From JAFEBO01 sp044221315 (GTDB lineage: Bacteria > Planctomycetota > Phycisphaerae > Phycisphaerales > UBA1924), in NCBI GenBank assembly GCA_044221315.1, contig JBGAPK010000004.1:62001-126000 (forward strand): DNA of 64,000 bases, written 5' to 3'. The position numbers and the translations under genes are program-made. This document shows, piece by piece, positions 26,205 to 36,100 of the stretch (position 1 is the first letter of the stretch; every line of letters starts with the position of its first letter). Below the pieces are notes generated by a model. It was given only the letters and a program-made list of their open reading frames with translations. It had not been told where the DNA came from and ran no database searches.

Positions 26205-26310
26205 CCATCAACTCCCCATCAACGTCCGTAGTCGACGGAAACGGAGCGCCGGACCCGATTCACAGGAGCGCAACCGACGCCGGTCCATGCCGGCCGGATC
26301 GGGGACGCCC

Positions 26311-29300
26311 TTACGCCCTCGCCAGCGACGTCGCGGTGCCAACGGGCGCAACTTCCGATCGGCGCTCGGTCCGCCTCGACCACACAAATGGCGCGGCCAA
26401 CGCGATCGACGAATAGGTGCCCAGGATGACGCCCATGGTGAAGGCGTAGGCGAAGCCCCGCACGCCCTCGCCACCGAAGATGTAGAGGATCACCGTCGTC
26501 ATCAGCGTCGTGCCCGAAGTGATGAGCGTGCGGCTGATGGTCTGGTTGATCGAGTCATTGGTCACCTGGCTCGTGGCGTACTGGGCCCGACCGCGGTTCT
26601 CTCGGATTCGGTCGAGGATGATCACCTTGTCGTTCAGCGAGAAGCCTGTGATCATAAGGAGCGCCGCGACCATGTTCAGGTCGATGCGGAACGGCAGGAT
26701 CCCCAGGCTCGACGCGATCGCCTGCGTGGCCGGCGCGAGCTGCAGGATCTGCGACAGGGCGAGCAGCCCCAGCAGCGCCACGATGTCGTGCACCAGCGGC
26801 AGCACCGCGGCCAGCGACCATCGCAGCGTGCCGTACCGCAGCCAGATGTAGACGACCAGCAGCAGCAGGCTCAGCCCAGTCGCCATGATCGCCTGACCGG
26901 CGAACGTGCTCGCGACCGCGGCGCTGAAACTCTCCACGCTGGCCAGCGACCGGGCCTGGGTCGTCGCGGTCCTGGTCAGCGTCCATTCACGCGTCGCCAC
27001 GCCCTGATCGAACAGGGCCTCGTTGTCGGCAAACGTCAGGCCCGGATCGATCACCAGCACAACGGCCGATTGCACCGCCTCCTGCGTTCCCTTCAGGATG
27101 CGGACTTCCCATTTGCGGTCCAGCGTGTCCGCAAACTGCGGGTCGCGACGCTCACGGGCGATCCGGTCCGTCAGATCCTCGAGCGACGGGGCCGGTTTGA
27201 TGTTGTCGAGAACGATGGCGACACCGCCCTGGTAGGCGCGGACATCCTGATTCCCGCCGATGGGACCGATGACGTCGCCGAGGCGCGCCCTGTAGACCCG
27301 GTGCAGCGGCGCCTTGTTCAGGTCCTCCGCCTCGCTGTGCTCGAACGTCAATTCCGGCTCGCTGTCGATCACGTCGACGAACGCCGCACGCACGGCGCTG
27401 AGCATGATGTTGGAGTCCTGCGCCGTCGATTTCAGGCGGAACGTGCTGGACGTGACGCCGTCGTTCTTCGGGTTGATCGGGAGCACCTCGGCCTCCTGGA
27501 CCATCCCGAGCTGCACCTCGCCCGGCGCCGGCTTGATCGCGCGCAGGCGTCCCTCGACCTCGTGACGCGTCATCTCCATCCGCGCCCCGCCGGGACCCGA
27601 CCGCTTCAGTTCCAGCGTCACCTGCGTTCCGCCGCGGAACTCGGTGTCAAACGTGTCCGAACCGCGGACGTAGACCAGGCCCAGCGAAACGATCATCACG
27701 ATCGCCGAGAGAGTCAGGAAGACCGGACGCAGGCCGATCCAGTTGATCTTGGGCTCGAGGACGCGCTGCAGGCCGGGCAGCACGATCGGGAGCATCTTCG
27801 CGTTCTTCCATCCCACGACCTGGACGAAGAAGTCAAAGACGACGTGGCTGACCACGAGCGCCGAGAAGAGCGTCGCCACCACACCAACGCCGAGCACGAT
27901 GGCAAAGCCGCGGATTTCCTGGGTGCCGAAGTTGTACAGCACAAAGCAGATGATGAGGTGGCTGACGTTGGCGTCCATGATCGCCGGCATCGCCTTGCGG
28001 AAGCCGATCCGCACCGCCGAACGCATGTCGTCGCCACGCCTCAGTTCCTCGCGCATGCGTTCGTAGATCAGGACGTTGGCATCGACCGCCTGGCCGAATG
28101 TGAGCACGACGCCCGCGATGCCCGGCATTGTGAACGCCGCTTTGTTGAGCGCCATCGCCCCGAGGATGATCACGCCGGTGCATGCCAGCGCGAACACCGC
28201 GATCACGCCGCAGCCGAAGTAGTACACCACCATGAACCCGGCAACGATCGAGAACGCGATCACGCCCGTCTTGAGGCCCTTGTTCAGGTTGTCGGCGCCC
28301 AGCTCCGGGCCCACCGCGCTCACGCTGATCGGTTCGGAACTGAGTTTCGCCTGCAGCGAGCCAGCGCCAAGCACGCGGATCACGTACCGGCGTTCCTCGG
28401 CGCTGAATTCGCCCGTGATCTGCCCGCTCTTGCTGATCGCCGAGTGCAGATTCGGGGCGGTGTACACCTCGTCGTCGAGCAGAACGGCCATCTTCTCGTT
28501 GACGTGGTCCTTGGTCATGTCCCCAAGCAGGGTCGCCCCGCGGGGGTCCATCACGAACGCGATCGCCGGCAGCCCGCGCTCGTCGCGGGATTCCGACGAA
28601 TTCGCAACCCGCCAGTCACCCTCGGCGCGAGTCAGGCGATTGCCCTTCACATCCCAGCACAAGAGGTAGTACTGCCCCTGGTACTCATCCCCCACATGCC
28701 CGCGCATGCGGAAGAACTCCTCCGGCGAGCGCTTCAGGTCCGCCAGGTCCGACTTCCTCCGCACCCAGCCGTCGATCTGATTGATCTTGCACCACACCGC
28801 ATCCGGCGACCGCGCCCCGCGCGGTCCCTTGGCGCGAAGATCCCTGCGCAATTCCGCTTCCTGCGGCAGCTTTCCCGGCTCGACCGTGATCCGGAATGTC
28901 AGCACGCCGGCGCCCTGGAGCATCCGCACCAGGTCCTGCGGATCGTCCAGCGTCGTCCGCTTGTCCGCGTACGCCTTGTACGTCTTCAGGATCTGATCGA
29001 GCTGGTCCTTCGCATCCGGATAGGCCTCGCGAATGCGCTCCAGTGCCCGCTCACGGTCGCTCGGCAGGATCTCCTTCTCGCCCTTCTCATCCTCGATAGT
29101 CCGCTTCCGCTCGGACAGCGTCAGCGCCTGCCGCACCTCGGCCGCCGGAAGAACCGTCGCCAGCACCGCTTTGGTCGAATCCTCGAGCTTTAGGTCGGCG
29201 CCGCCCGCCGCATCAACCAGCGCGTCGATCTCGCTCTGCGGCGCGTTTTCCTGCTTGGCCTTCTCCAGTTGCAGCCGCAGGAACGCGACATCGTCCGACT

Positions 29301-29766
29301 GCTTCATCAGCGCGTCAAGCAGTTCCTTTCGCTTGGGATTTCCCTCGCTTAAGTCCGCCGCACGCTTGGCCCGTTCCTCGCCGGAAAGGGCCAGGAACTG
29401 ATCGAGCTTGTCCCGCGTCAGGCCCGTTCGCGCCAGCCGGGCCAGTTCGTCCTCGTACTTCTGCTTGAGGTCCTTCACTTCCTGGCGGGGCAGCGGCATC
29501 GAGATCTCGATCCGGTCCCGCCCCTGGCTCACCATCGAGATCTCGAGCAGACCGTCCGGATCCACGCGACGCTTCAGGACGTCGATCGTGTCCGCCACCA
29601 CCTTCTTCGCGTCCTCGTCCTGCCCGATGTCAAGCTGGTAGATCAGCGTGACGCCGCCCGCGAGGTCTCGCCCGAGGCGCAGCTTCTCCTGCGGCGGATA
29701 GATCTGCCACGCGAAGAAGACGATCACCGCCAGAACGATGCAGAGATTTCGATAGAGTTTGCCCAT
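26311..29766 (-). CDS. secDF: Fused protein translocase subunit SecDF
   Basis: 1151 residues from ATG 29766 (MGKLYRNLCIV); the open frame to 29853 would overlap yajC and is unlikely. SecD and SecF pull exported proteins across the membrane using the proton gradient. The first half has the N-terminal helix, LGRDLAGGVTLIYQLDI (SecD D1), the large periplasmic domain and the helix group with VLTFGQAVDANVLIYERMREE. The second half repeats this design as SecF, with DTEFRGGTQVTLELK and TGFSLNDKVIILDRIREN. An extended coiled, charged insertion (about 120-260) makes it longer than typical SecDF. It follows yajC by 70 bp, the classic gene order. Confidence 0.93.
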   Translation of the reverse strand: MGKLYRNLCIVLAVIVFFAWQIYPPQEKLRLGRDLAGGVTLIYQLDIGQDEDAKKVVADTIDVLKRRVDPDGLLEISMVSQGRDRIEISMPLPRQEVKDLKQKYEDELARLARTGLTRDKLDQFLALSGEERAKRAADLSEGNPKRKELLDALMKQSDDVAFLRLQLEKAKQENAPQSEIDALVDAAGGADLKLEDSTKAVLATVLPAAEVRQALTLSERKRTIEDEKGEKEILPSDRERALERIREAYPDAKDQLDQILKTYKAYADKRTTLDDPQDLVRMLQGAGVLTFRITVEPGKLPQEAELRRDLRAKGPRGARSPDAVWCKINQIDGWVRRKSDLADLKRSPEEFFRMRGHVGDEYQGQYYLLCWDVKGNRLTRAEGDWRVANSSESRDERGLPAIAFVMDPRGATLLGDMTKDHVNEKMAVLLDDEVYTAPNLHSAISKSGQITGEFSAEERRYVIRVLGAGSLQAKLSSEPISVSAVGPELGADNLNKGLKTGVIAFSIVAGFMVVYYFGCGVIAVFALACTGVIILGAMALNKAAFTMPGIAGVVLTFGQAVDANVLIYERMREELRRGDDMRSAVRIGFRKAMPAIMDANVSHLIICFVLYNFGTQEIRGFAIVLGVGVVATLFSALVVSHVVFDFFVQVVGWKNAKMLPIVLPGLQRVLEPKINWIGLRPVFLTLSAIVMIVSLGLVYVRGSDTFDTEFRGGTQVTLELKRSGPGGARMEMTRHEVEGRLRAIKPAPGEVQLGMVQEAEVLPINPKNDGVTSSTFRLKSTAQDSNIMLSAVRAAFVDVIDSEPELTFEHSEAEDLNKAPLHRVYRARLGDVIGPIGGNQDVRAYQGGVAIVLDNIKPAPSLEDLTDRIARERRDPQFADTLDRKWEVRILKGTQEAVQSAVVLVIDPGLTFADNEALFDQGVATREWTLTRTATTQARSLASVESFSAAVASTFAGQAIMATGLSLLLLVVYIWLRYGTLRWSLAAVLPLVHDIVALLGLLALSQILQLAPATQAIASSLGILPFRIDLNMVAALLMITGFSLNDKVIILDRIRENRGRAQYATSQVTNDSINQTISRTLITSGTTLMTTVILYIFGGEGVRGFAYAFTMGVILGTYSSIALAAPFVWSRRTERRSEVAPVGTATSLARA

Positions 29767-29836
29767 GCCAATCCCGGATTTCAATCCTGCGATCAGCCCG
29801 CGCGTCCGCGGACCGTCGATGTGAGTCCACCTGCCG

Positions 29837-30358
29837 TTAGCGTGCCGCGGCACCGGCCGGAAGCGCCTTGGCCTCCAGCGTCGCGTCGGCCTTGCCGTCC
29901 TTCGATTTCAGTATGCCCTGAATGGCGGACTTCGCGAACCGGATCCGCCCCTCTTCCATCTTGACAACCACCTCGTCGTCCCGGATCTCGCTGACCACAC
30001 CGATGATCCCGCCGAGCATCTGGACGGTGTCGCCCTTCTTCAGCGATGAGTTGAGTTCAGCCTTCTTCTTCTTTTCGGACCGGCTGTTGTTCCACATCAT
30101 GAAGATCATGATCGCGAAGAACGGCAGGATGATCCACATGAATGAATCCATCCCCGGAGGCTTCTGAGCCGGAGTGGCCGGCGTCGTTGTGGCCGGCACG
30201 ATCGCCTGACCCTCGGTTCCCTGCTTCGACGGAGTCGGCAGGCCGAGCGGCACGACCGCCTGGCCCGTCGCCGGTGCGCTCGTCGAAGGCGCCGAAGCAG
30301 GTGCTGCGCTCGCGCCCACGCCGGTCTGAGCCACAATCAACATCGAAAACGCTTGCAT
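29837..30358 (-). CDS. yajC: Preprotein translocase accessory subunit YajC
   Basis: 173 residues from ATG 30358 (a TTG at 30388 is possible). A long Ala/Pro/Thr-rich N-terminal region (about 10-68), unusual for YajC, precedes one membrane helix (about 72-90: MWIILPFFAIMIFMMW). The conserved cytoplasmic part follows: LKKGDTVQMLGGIIGVVSEI and VVVKMEEGRIRFAKSAI. Classical YajC is near 110 residues, so this one has about 60 extra residues in front of the helix. A hydrophobic start (AFSMLIVAQ) could act as a second membrane or signal segment. It lies between tgt and secDF, which matches the tgt-yajC-secDF order of many bacteria. Confidence 0.93.
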   Translation of the reverse strand: MQAFSMLIVAQTGVGASAAPASAPSTSAPATGQAVVPLGLPTPSKQGTEGQAIVPATTTPATPAQKPPGMDSFMWIILPFFAIMIFMMWNNSRSEKKKKAELNSSLKKGDTVQMLGGIIGVVSEIRDDEVVVKMEEGRIRFAKSAIQGILKSKDGKADATLEAKALPAGAAAR

Positions 30359-30480
30359 CAGGTCGGTACTCCGGAGCGCCAGCCCCAACTGTCCGGCCGC
30401 CGAATGACGCCCGAACAGGGAACCACAAGGGTAGCCGTTCTAAGTTCATTTGTCGGCCCGAAAAGGTTCGCCAACCGGCT

Positions 30481-31737
30481 TCATTCGGGCTCGACAGGCG
30501 GGGCTTCGTGCAACGCCGCGGCCACAGGCCATCGAGTCAGCAGCCCTTCCCACCCATCCGCCTCGATCGTGGCGCGAATGTCCGCCATGAGCCGCTGGAA
30601 GTGGCGCAGATTATGAAGCGTTACCAGGATCGGTCCCAGCATCTCATCCGCCATGAACAAGTGCCGAAGGTACGCCCGGGAAAAATACCCGTTCTCGCCC
30701 TTGCACGCCTCGCAGTCGCACCCCGCGTCGATCGGACGCGGGTCTTCCGCGTACTTGGCATTGCGAAGCCGCATCTGCCCCGACGGAGTGAACGCGTTGG
30801 CGTTCCGCCCGTTCCGCGTCGGCAGAACGCAATCGAACATGTCCACGCCCGCCCGGACGGCGGCCAGGATATCTCTCTCGTATCCAACGCCCATCAGGTA
30901 GCGAGGCTTGGATTCCGGCAAGAGCGGAGCTGTGAACCGCACGATCTTCGCGATATCTTCAGGGCTCTCGCCGACAGCCACCCCCCCAATCGCAAACCCC
31001 GGACACTCAAGCGCACCGATCCGCTCCGCCGACCACCGCCGCTTCTCCAGATCTGTCCCGCCCTGCACGATCCCGAAGAGCGACTGCTCATCCTTCCGCG
31101 TGTGCGCCCGGATGCACCGCTCGAGCCATCGCACCGTCCGCTCGTTGGCGATATCAAGCCTCGCGATATGGTCGTATTTGTTCCTGCGGGAATCCACCCT
31201 TCGCGCCGCCTTCGCATCGCGAGCCACCGCCGACTCGAGCCTCGCCTGCCGCGCCGGCTCGACACCCGGATCGATCGAAGGCGGACAATCGTCGAACGCC
31301 ATCATGATGTCCGGCCCGAGCATGTTCTGCACCTCGATCGCTCGCTCAGGCGTCAGACGCACCATGCTCCCGTCCACGATCGACTTGAACGTCACCCCGT
31401 CGTCGTCCACCTTGTTCGTCTGGCTCAGGCTGTACGCCTGGTACCCGCCCGAATCCGTCAGGATCGGCCTTCTCCAGTTCATGAAGGAGTGCACGCCGCC
31501 CATCTTCTGGATCAGGTCCGGCCCCGGCCGAAGCAGCAGGTGGTACGTGTTGTTGAGCAGAATCTCCGCCCCGGTCCGCTCCACCTGCGCCGGCGTAACG
31601 CCCTTCACGGTCCCCTTGGTCCCAACCGGCATGAACGCGGGTGTCTGAAAACTCCCGTGGAGCGTGGTCACCGTCCCCGCGCGCGCTCCGCAGGTGGCAG
31701 ACTTCGCCCGAATCTCAAATCGCAACGGCGCCGGCAT
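30481..31737 (-). CDS. tgt: tRNA-guanine transglycosylase
   Basis: 418 residues. It swaps guanine 34 of GUN-anticodon tRNAs for preQ1, toward queuosine. The catalytic features are present: LTDSGGYQAYSL (first Asp; the usual GGFQ is GGYQ here), QGG in IVQGGTD, YLMGVG, and GVDMFDCVLPTRNGRNA with the nucleophilic Asp. The zinc site is CDCEAC followed by a His in YLRHLF near the C-terminus. It is longer than the usual 370-390 because of an extra basic insertion around residues 165-195. It is first in the tgt-yajC-secDF series. Confidence 0.95.
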   Translation of the reverse strand: MPAPLRFEIRAKSATCGARAGTVTTLHGSFQTPAFMPVGTKGTVKGVTPAQVERTGAEILLNNTYHLLLRPGPDLIQKMGGVHSFMNWRRPILTDSGGYQAYSLSQTNKVDDDGVTFKSIVDGSMVRLTPERAIEVQNMLGPDIMMAFDDCPPSIDPGVEPARQARLESAVARDAKAARRVDSRRNKYDHIARLDIANERTVRWLERCIRAHTRKDEQSLFGIVQGGTDLEKRRWSAERIGALECPGFAIGGVAVGESPEDIAKIVRFTAPLLPESKPRYLMGVGYERDILAAVRAGVDMFDCVLPTRNGRNANAFTPSGQMRLRNAKYAEDPRPIDAGCDCEACKGENGYFSRAYLRHLFMADEMLGPILVTLHNLRHFQRLMADIRATIEADGWEGLLTRWPVAAALHEAPPVEPE

Positions 31738-31765
31738 GGACCATCATTGCTCGGTTTTCGGATTG

Positions 31766-31867
31766 AACTCAAAGGGCTCAGAGATCGCAAAGAAGCAATT
31801 CGCTCCTCGAGCGCCCTCGACTCCGCTCAAATCCCCTCTCCTCTTTGAGTTCCTTGAGCCCTTTGAG
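31766..31867. repeat. 9-nt direct-repeat tracts forming an inverted pair
   Basis: AACTCAAAG-GGCTCAGAG-ATCGCAAAG (31766-31792) and, in opposite orientation, CTCTTTGAG-TTCCTTGAG-CCCTTTGAG (31841-31867). Each arm is three 9-nt units, and a 15-nt stretch of the arms (31766-31780 with 31855-31869) is perfectly complementary. It lies between the rhomboid and tgt genes and could fold as a long hairpin at the end of the rhomboid transcript. Confidence 0.65.
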
Positions 31868-31880
31868 TTGAAAGGCCTTT

Positions 31881-32954
31881 TCAAATCCCCCTCAACCGAT
31901 CCGTGTCCGCCGCGAGAATCCGCTTCTCCTTCTCGCTCAAACTCGCCACCCCGCCCGACCGAACCTTGTCCAGTATCCGGTCCACCTCTGTCCGATCGAC
32001 CGCCCCGCCGCCGCGCAGCCAGCCCCAGCCCTGCTTCTGCTTCCGCGGCTTGCGCGAATCGCTGAACACATCAAAGAAATCCCGCAGAAGGTGAGCATTG
32101 CGGATGAAGAAGTACCCCGCGATCGCCCCGCCCAGGTGCGCCGCCTCGCCGCCCGCGTTCTTGGCCCCCATGAAGAGATTGATCATCGACAGCGCCACGA
32201 ACCCGTACGCAAACGTCCGCATCTTGAGCGCGATCGGCGGAAAAATGAGCTGCACCACCGTGTTTGGCTCGATCTTCGCGCACGCCATGATCACACCGAA
32301 CACTCCAGCCGACGCCCCAATCAATGGCACCGTCGTCAGGTGGAAGAGCAACCCGGGCACCGCCGTGATCCCCATCGAGTCCGCGATGACACCCAAGAGA
32401 TTCAGCAGCAGGTACATCACGCCACCGAAGATCCCCGTCACGAGGTAGAACGCCAGATACCGCTGCCCGCCCAAGTATCTTTCAACCGTCGGCCCGAAGA
32501 CGTACAGCCCGAGCATGTTGAAGAACAGGTGCATCAGGCTGGCGTGCAGAAACTGGAACGTGATGAACCGCCAGACCTGTGCCTCGAAGATTTTCTGAGT
32601 CGAAAAATGCCCGATCGCGTCCAGCGGCTTCTGCACCGTGAAGTACGCCTCGCCCACCGGCTCCCCCGATTGCGGGTTGACCATCGGCCGTATCAGCCGC
32701 TGGCCCGCCGTCGTCACCTGCTGCTTCGTCGCCGGCTCTCCGTTGGGCAGGAAGTACTGCTGGTGCATCACGCTCCCCAGCGGCGCTCGCAACTCAGTCA
32801 AAAGAGGCGTCCCCGGCCTCACCCAGAACGCCCCGATGACAAAAACCGCGACATTGATCGCGATGATCCAAGTGTTCACCGACCAGAACTTGAGCCGCCC
32901 GAACATCGGCGTCCGTTCCGGTTCCCACGCATATTGCCGATCCGCCAAGCCCAT
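31881..32954 (-). CDS. Rhomboid-family intramembrane serine protease
   Basis: 357 residues with about six to seven membrane helices. The catalytic dyad is present: LIGASAGVFG with S215 on helix 4 and AAHLGG with H273 on helix 6. The helix-2 HASLMHLFFN motif (H142, N146) that stabilises the transition state is intact. A loop of about 75 residues between helix 1 and helix 2 is long and contains PxNGEP and NPQSGEPV stretches. The soluble C-terminal tail (about 300-357) is charged. It would cut membrane proteins within the bilayer; substrates are unknown. Its upstream spacer holds palindromic element copy 3. Confidence 0.9.
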   Translation of the reverse strand: MGLADRQYAWEPERTPMFGRLKFWSVNTWIIAINVAVFVIGAFWVRPGTPLLTELRAPLGSVMHQQYFLPNGEPATKQQVTTAGQRLIRPMVNPQSGEPVGEAYFTVQKPLDAIGHFSTQKIFEAQVWRFITFQFLHASLMHLFFNMLGLYVFGPTVERYLGGQRYLAFYLVTGIFGGVMYLLLNLLGVIADSMGITAVPGLLFHLTTVPLIGASAGVFGVIMACAKIEPNTVVQLIFPPIALKMRTFAYGFVALSMINLFMGAKNAGGEAAHLGGAIAGYFFIRNAHLLRDFFDVFSDSRKPRKQKQGWGWLRGGGAVDRTEVDRILDKVRSGGVASLSEKEKRILAADTDRLRGI

Positions 32955-32966
32955 CCAAGCCTCTGG

Positions 32967-33007
32967 TTTCTGAAGCCCCCTCCCTGGGGGAGGGGGTTAG
33001 GGGAAGG
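32967..33007 (+). repeat. GC-rich palindromic element, copy 3
   Basis: GTTTCTGAAGCCCCCTCCC then TGGGGGAGGGGGTTAGGGG: one of the best-preserved copies, in the spacer between addA and the rhomboid gene. Confidence 0.7.
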
Positions 33008-33135
33008 GAGGATTAGCTTCCGATCCCGAATCGGCCGCAACCTCCCGCCGACTCTATCGGCAATCACCCTTCCGAGTTCTGACCGCCCTCCGAATCCCCG
33101 CCTTGACACCCCACGCCTCGTTGTCTCCTTCTGCT

Positions 33136-36100
33136 TTAGCCCATGTCCACGACCACCCCCGGACTCGTGAAGACCAGCGCCACCCCTACATCCTGCACTC
33201 GAAGCGCCCTGCCGATAGCCTGCCGGTACGCCTCCATCTGCGCTCGGTAGCCCTCGGCCGCCGCGCCAACACCGGTCGAATCAACCCGGTCGGTCTTGAA
33301 ATCGAGCACTTCCGCCCACGCCGGCCTTCCTCCTTCAATCCCGATCACGACTCGATCAACCCGCCCGCTCACGAGCCCCTCGTCGCTCCATGCGAGCGCC
33401 CATTCCCGCGCCACGTTCACCGTGCCCCCCCGGCCCTCGTACCGCTTCCGCGAAAGCGCCGCCCCGATCGGCCCTGTCAGCGCTGCTCGGAACGCCGCAA
33501 GTTGTTCCCGAGCCTCTTCGCCTTCGCAGCCGAATCGGCGCGCCGATTCAAGCAAGATCGCGTCGTCCGCCTTCCAATCGTCCGCCCATTCGACGCTCTC
33601 CATCCACGCGTGCCACACGTGCCCGATCCGTCTCGCGGCAAGGTTTCCTCCGCTCCCCCTGAGGATGTCCGCGATCGCTTGCACCGTCTTACGTTTCGAG
33701 GGCGCCCGGCCGCGCCCGCCGCCCTCCGGCGCCGGGACAAACCGCAGCGTCACCGGCCTGGTCGCCCACGCCTGCTTTTCGCGCGGTCGCTCGCTCAGGA
33801 TCGCACCCTGCTCGGCCTTCCACTCCCATCGTTTGATCTCCCCCGGCTCCGGACTCGCGCGGCCGGGCGCCAGCGCCGCACGCAGAACAGCCGCGCTCGT
33901 CAGCGAGCTCTGAGAATCTTCCACATTCGCGACGATCATCTCCAGCCGCACCCGCGCCCGCGTCAGCGCGACGTACAACCCGCTCAGTTCTTCCCGCACC
34001 TGGCGAGCTCGAGAGCGGTCCGCGATCGCCATCAGCCGCGCATCGCACGCCTGCAATTCCTCGCCGGGCCACAGCGTTACGGCTTCGACCGGCGCCAGCG
34101 GATCTTCCTCACCCTTCATTCCGCGGTCCACCACCACTCGCGGCGGTTGGCCTCTCCACTTCCGCTCCAGATCCATCATCACCACCGCATCCCACTCGAG
34201 CCCCTTTGCCCGGTGCACCGTCATGACGCTCACGAATCCTTCGGAAGGGTCATTCACCGCAGAGTCCTCGACAAGCCGGATGAACTCCGGAATGCGTCCG
34301 CCGGCGCGAGCATCAAACACGGCCGCCAACCGCTCCACCCGACCGATCCGATCCCGTCCGCGCTCGGAAAGTCGGTCTTCAACCTTCCCGCGCAGCCACG
34401 ACACCAACCCCGCAATTCCATCTTGCGCGATCCGCTCTCGCAGCTCGCGCGAAACCCGTTCACCCAGTTCTTCCCCCAGCGGCGAACTCATCTGGAGCGC
34501 CCCCGCGAACGCCGATTTCCCCACGTGATATTGCGACGCGCTGTCCCCGGGGTGTTCCGCCAACTGCAGCACGCTCAGAATCGCATTCACGCACGGCTCG
34601 TCCGTGAGCGGATGCCCCTTTTCCTGCGCCGCGAAAATCCCCCGCTTCCGCAGGCGATGGATCAGCCGCGGAATCGGCCCGTTCGTCCGCGTCAGCACGC
34701 CCACACGCCACTCCGGCCGCTCCTTCGTGATCACAATCACCCGCTCCACCGCTTCGTCGATCACGACATCCTCGGCGCTCTCCCCATCCCCCGCCGCCCG
34801 AGCCTGGAGAAGCCGGACCGATCCATCCAGGTCCTTCGCCGCCGTGTGTGTCTCGAAGTTCCGCTTCCAACGCGCCGCGACGTCCGCAAAGTCCGCCATC
34901 GCGGTGTTCCGCTCGATCCCCTCGAACACCGCATTCACCACATCCAGCACCGCCCTCGACGATCGCCAGCTCCTGGCCATCGTTCCCGGCACTCCCAGCC
35001 CCAGCCGCTCGCTCAACCCCGCAAGCAGTTCCGGCTCCGCGCCTCGCCACCCGTAGATCGACTGCTTCACATCGCCAACCGCGAAAACACTGCGCCCCGG
35101 CGACTCCTGCCCCACGATTTCCCGCAGCAGCGGCTCCAGCACCAAGTACTGCACACGCGACGTGTCCTGGAATTCATCCAGCAGAATCGAATCCATCCCC
35201 GAATCCATCCGGAACGAAAGCCAGTCGCTCTTCTCCCGAGGCAGCGTCAGCATTTTCCGAGGCAAATCCTCAAAGGTCAGCGAGTTCTGCTCCTCCTTCA
35301 CCCCCGCGTAGGCGCCATCGAAAGCCCGCGCCAGCGCACCCGCCGAACCCGACATCGCCGCCAGTTCATGCACGGCCTTTGCCGCGGCGTGCGTCGTCAA
35401 ACGCGAGACGACCTCTGCAATCTCCGGCGGGATGCGGGCACGCGAATAGTCCGCCTTACCGGCACGCACCGCGCACACCAGGCCTATGCCGAGCACCGCC
35501 TTCCAATCCTCCCGCGCGAAGCAGTCCTCGATCGCGGCACGCGAATTCGCAAAGTGCTTGTTGGGAGTTCCGCTCCCCGTCATTACTGGTGGCAGTTCCA
35601 GCAGCCCGCGCCGTGCCGCTCGCACGTCCTCGTCCGAGAGCATTCCCTCGCCGCCCGAGACGATCGCCCCCCACTTCTCTGCCGTCCCGCCGCATTCCAT
35701 GTACGCCCCGTGCAGATCTTCCGCCCGACTCAGCAACTCCCGCCGCGGCAGCATCGGCAATGCGCCACCGTTCAATCCCTCCAGAATCACCATCAGCGCG
35801 GTCGCGTCGAGCCGTTCGCAGACGCGGTCGATCGCCTTCTCTTTCGCCTCAGCAATCTCAACATCGTCGAGAATGCGCCAGCCCGGCGTGAGCCCCAATT
35901 CCGGCGCAAACGCCCTCCCAACTTCCGCAAAGAACGAGTCCAGCGTCTGCACCCGCACCCGGTCCATGCGTCGCACCAGCCCGATCACCAGTTCTCTCGC
36001 TTCCCTGGCGCTCACCTCCCGCCCAACGCTCTCTCGTAGCTCCGCGCGCCCTCTGTCGCTGCTCTCATCCGCCGCCGCAAGCAGCCGAACCAGAACCTTC

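Noticed and set aside
26287..29193. 968-codon plus-strand ORF opposite secDF
   Set aside because: Arg/His/Asp-rich, no recognisable domain, mirrors SecDF codons.
33103..36039. 978-codon plus-strand ORF opposite addA
   Set aside because: His/Arg/Pro-rich product without domains; it is the antisense shadow of a GC-rich gene whose minus-strand product has a full set of helicase motifs.
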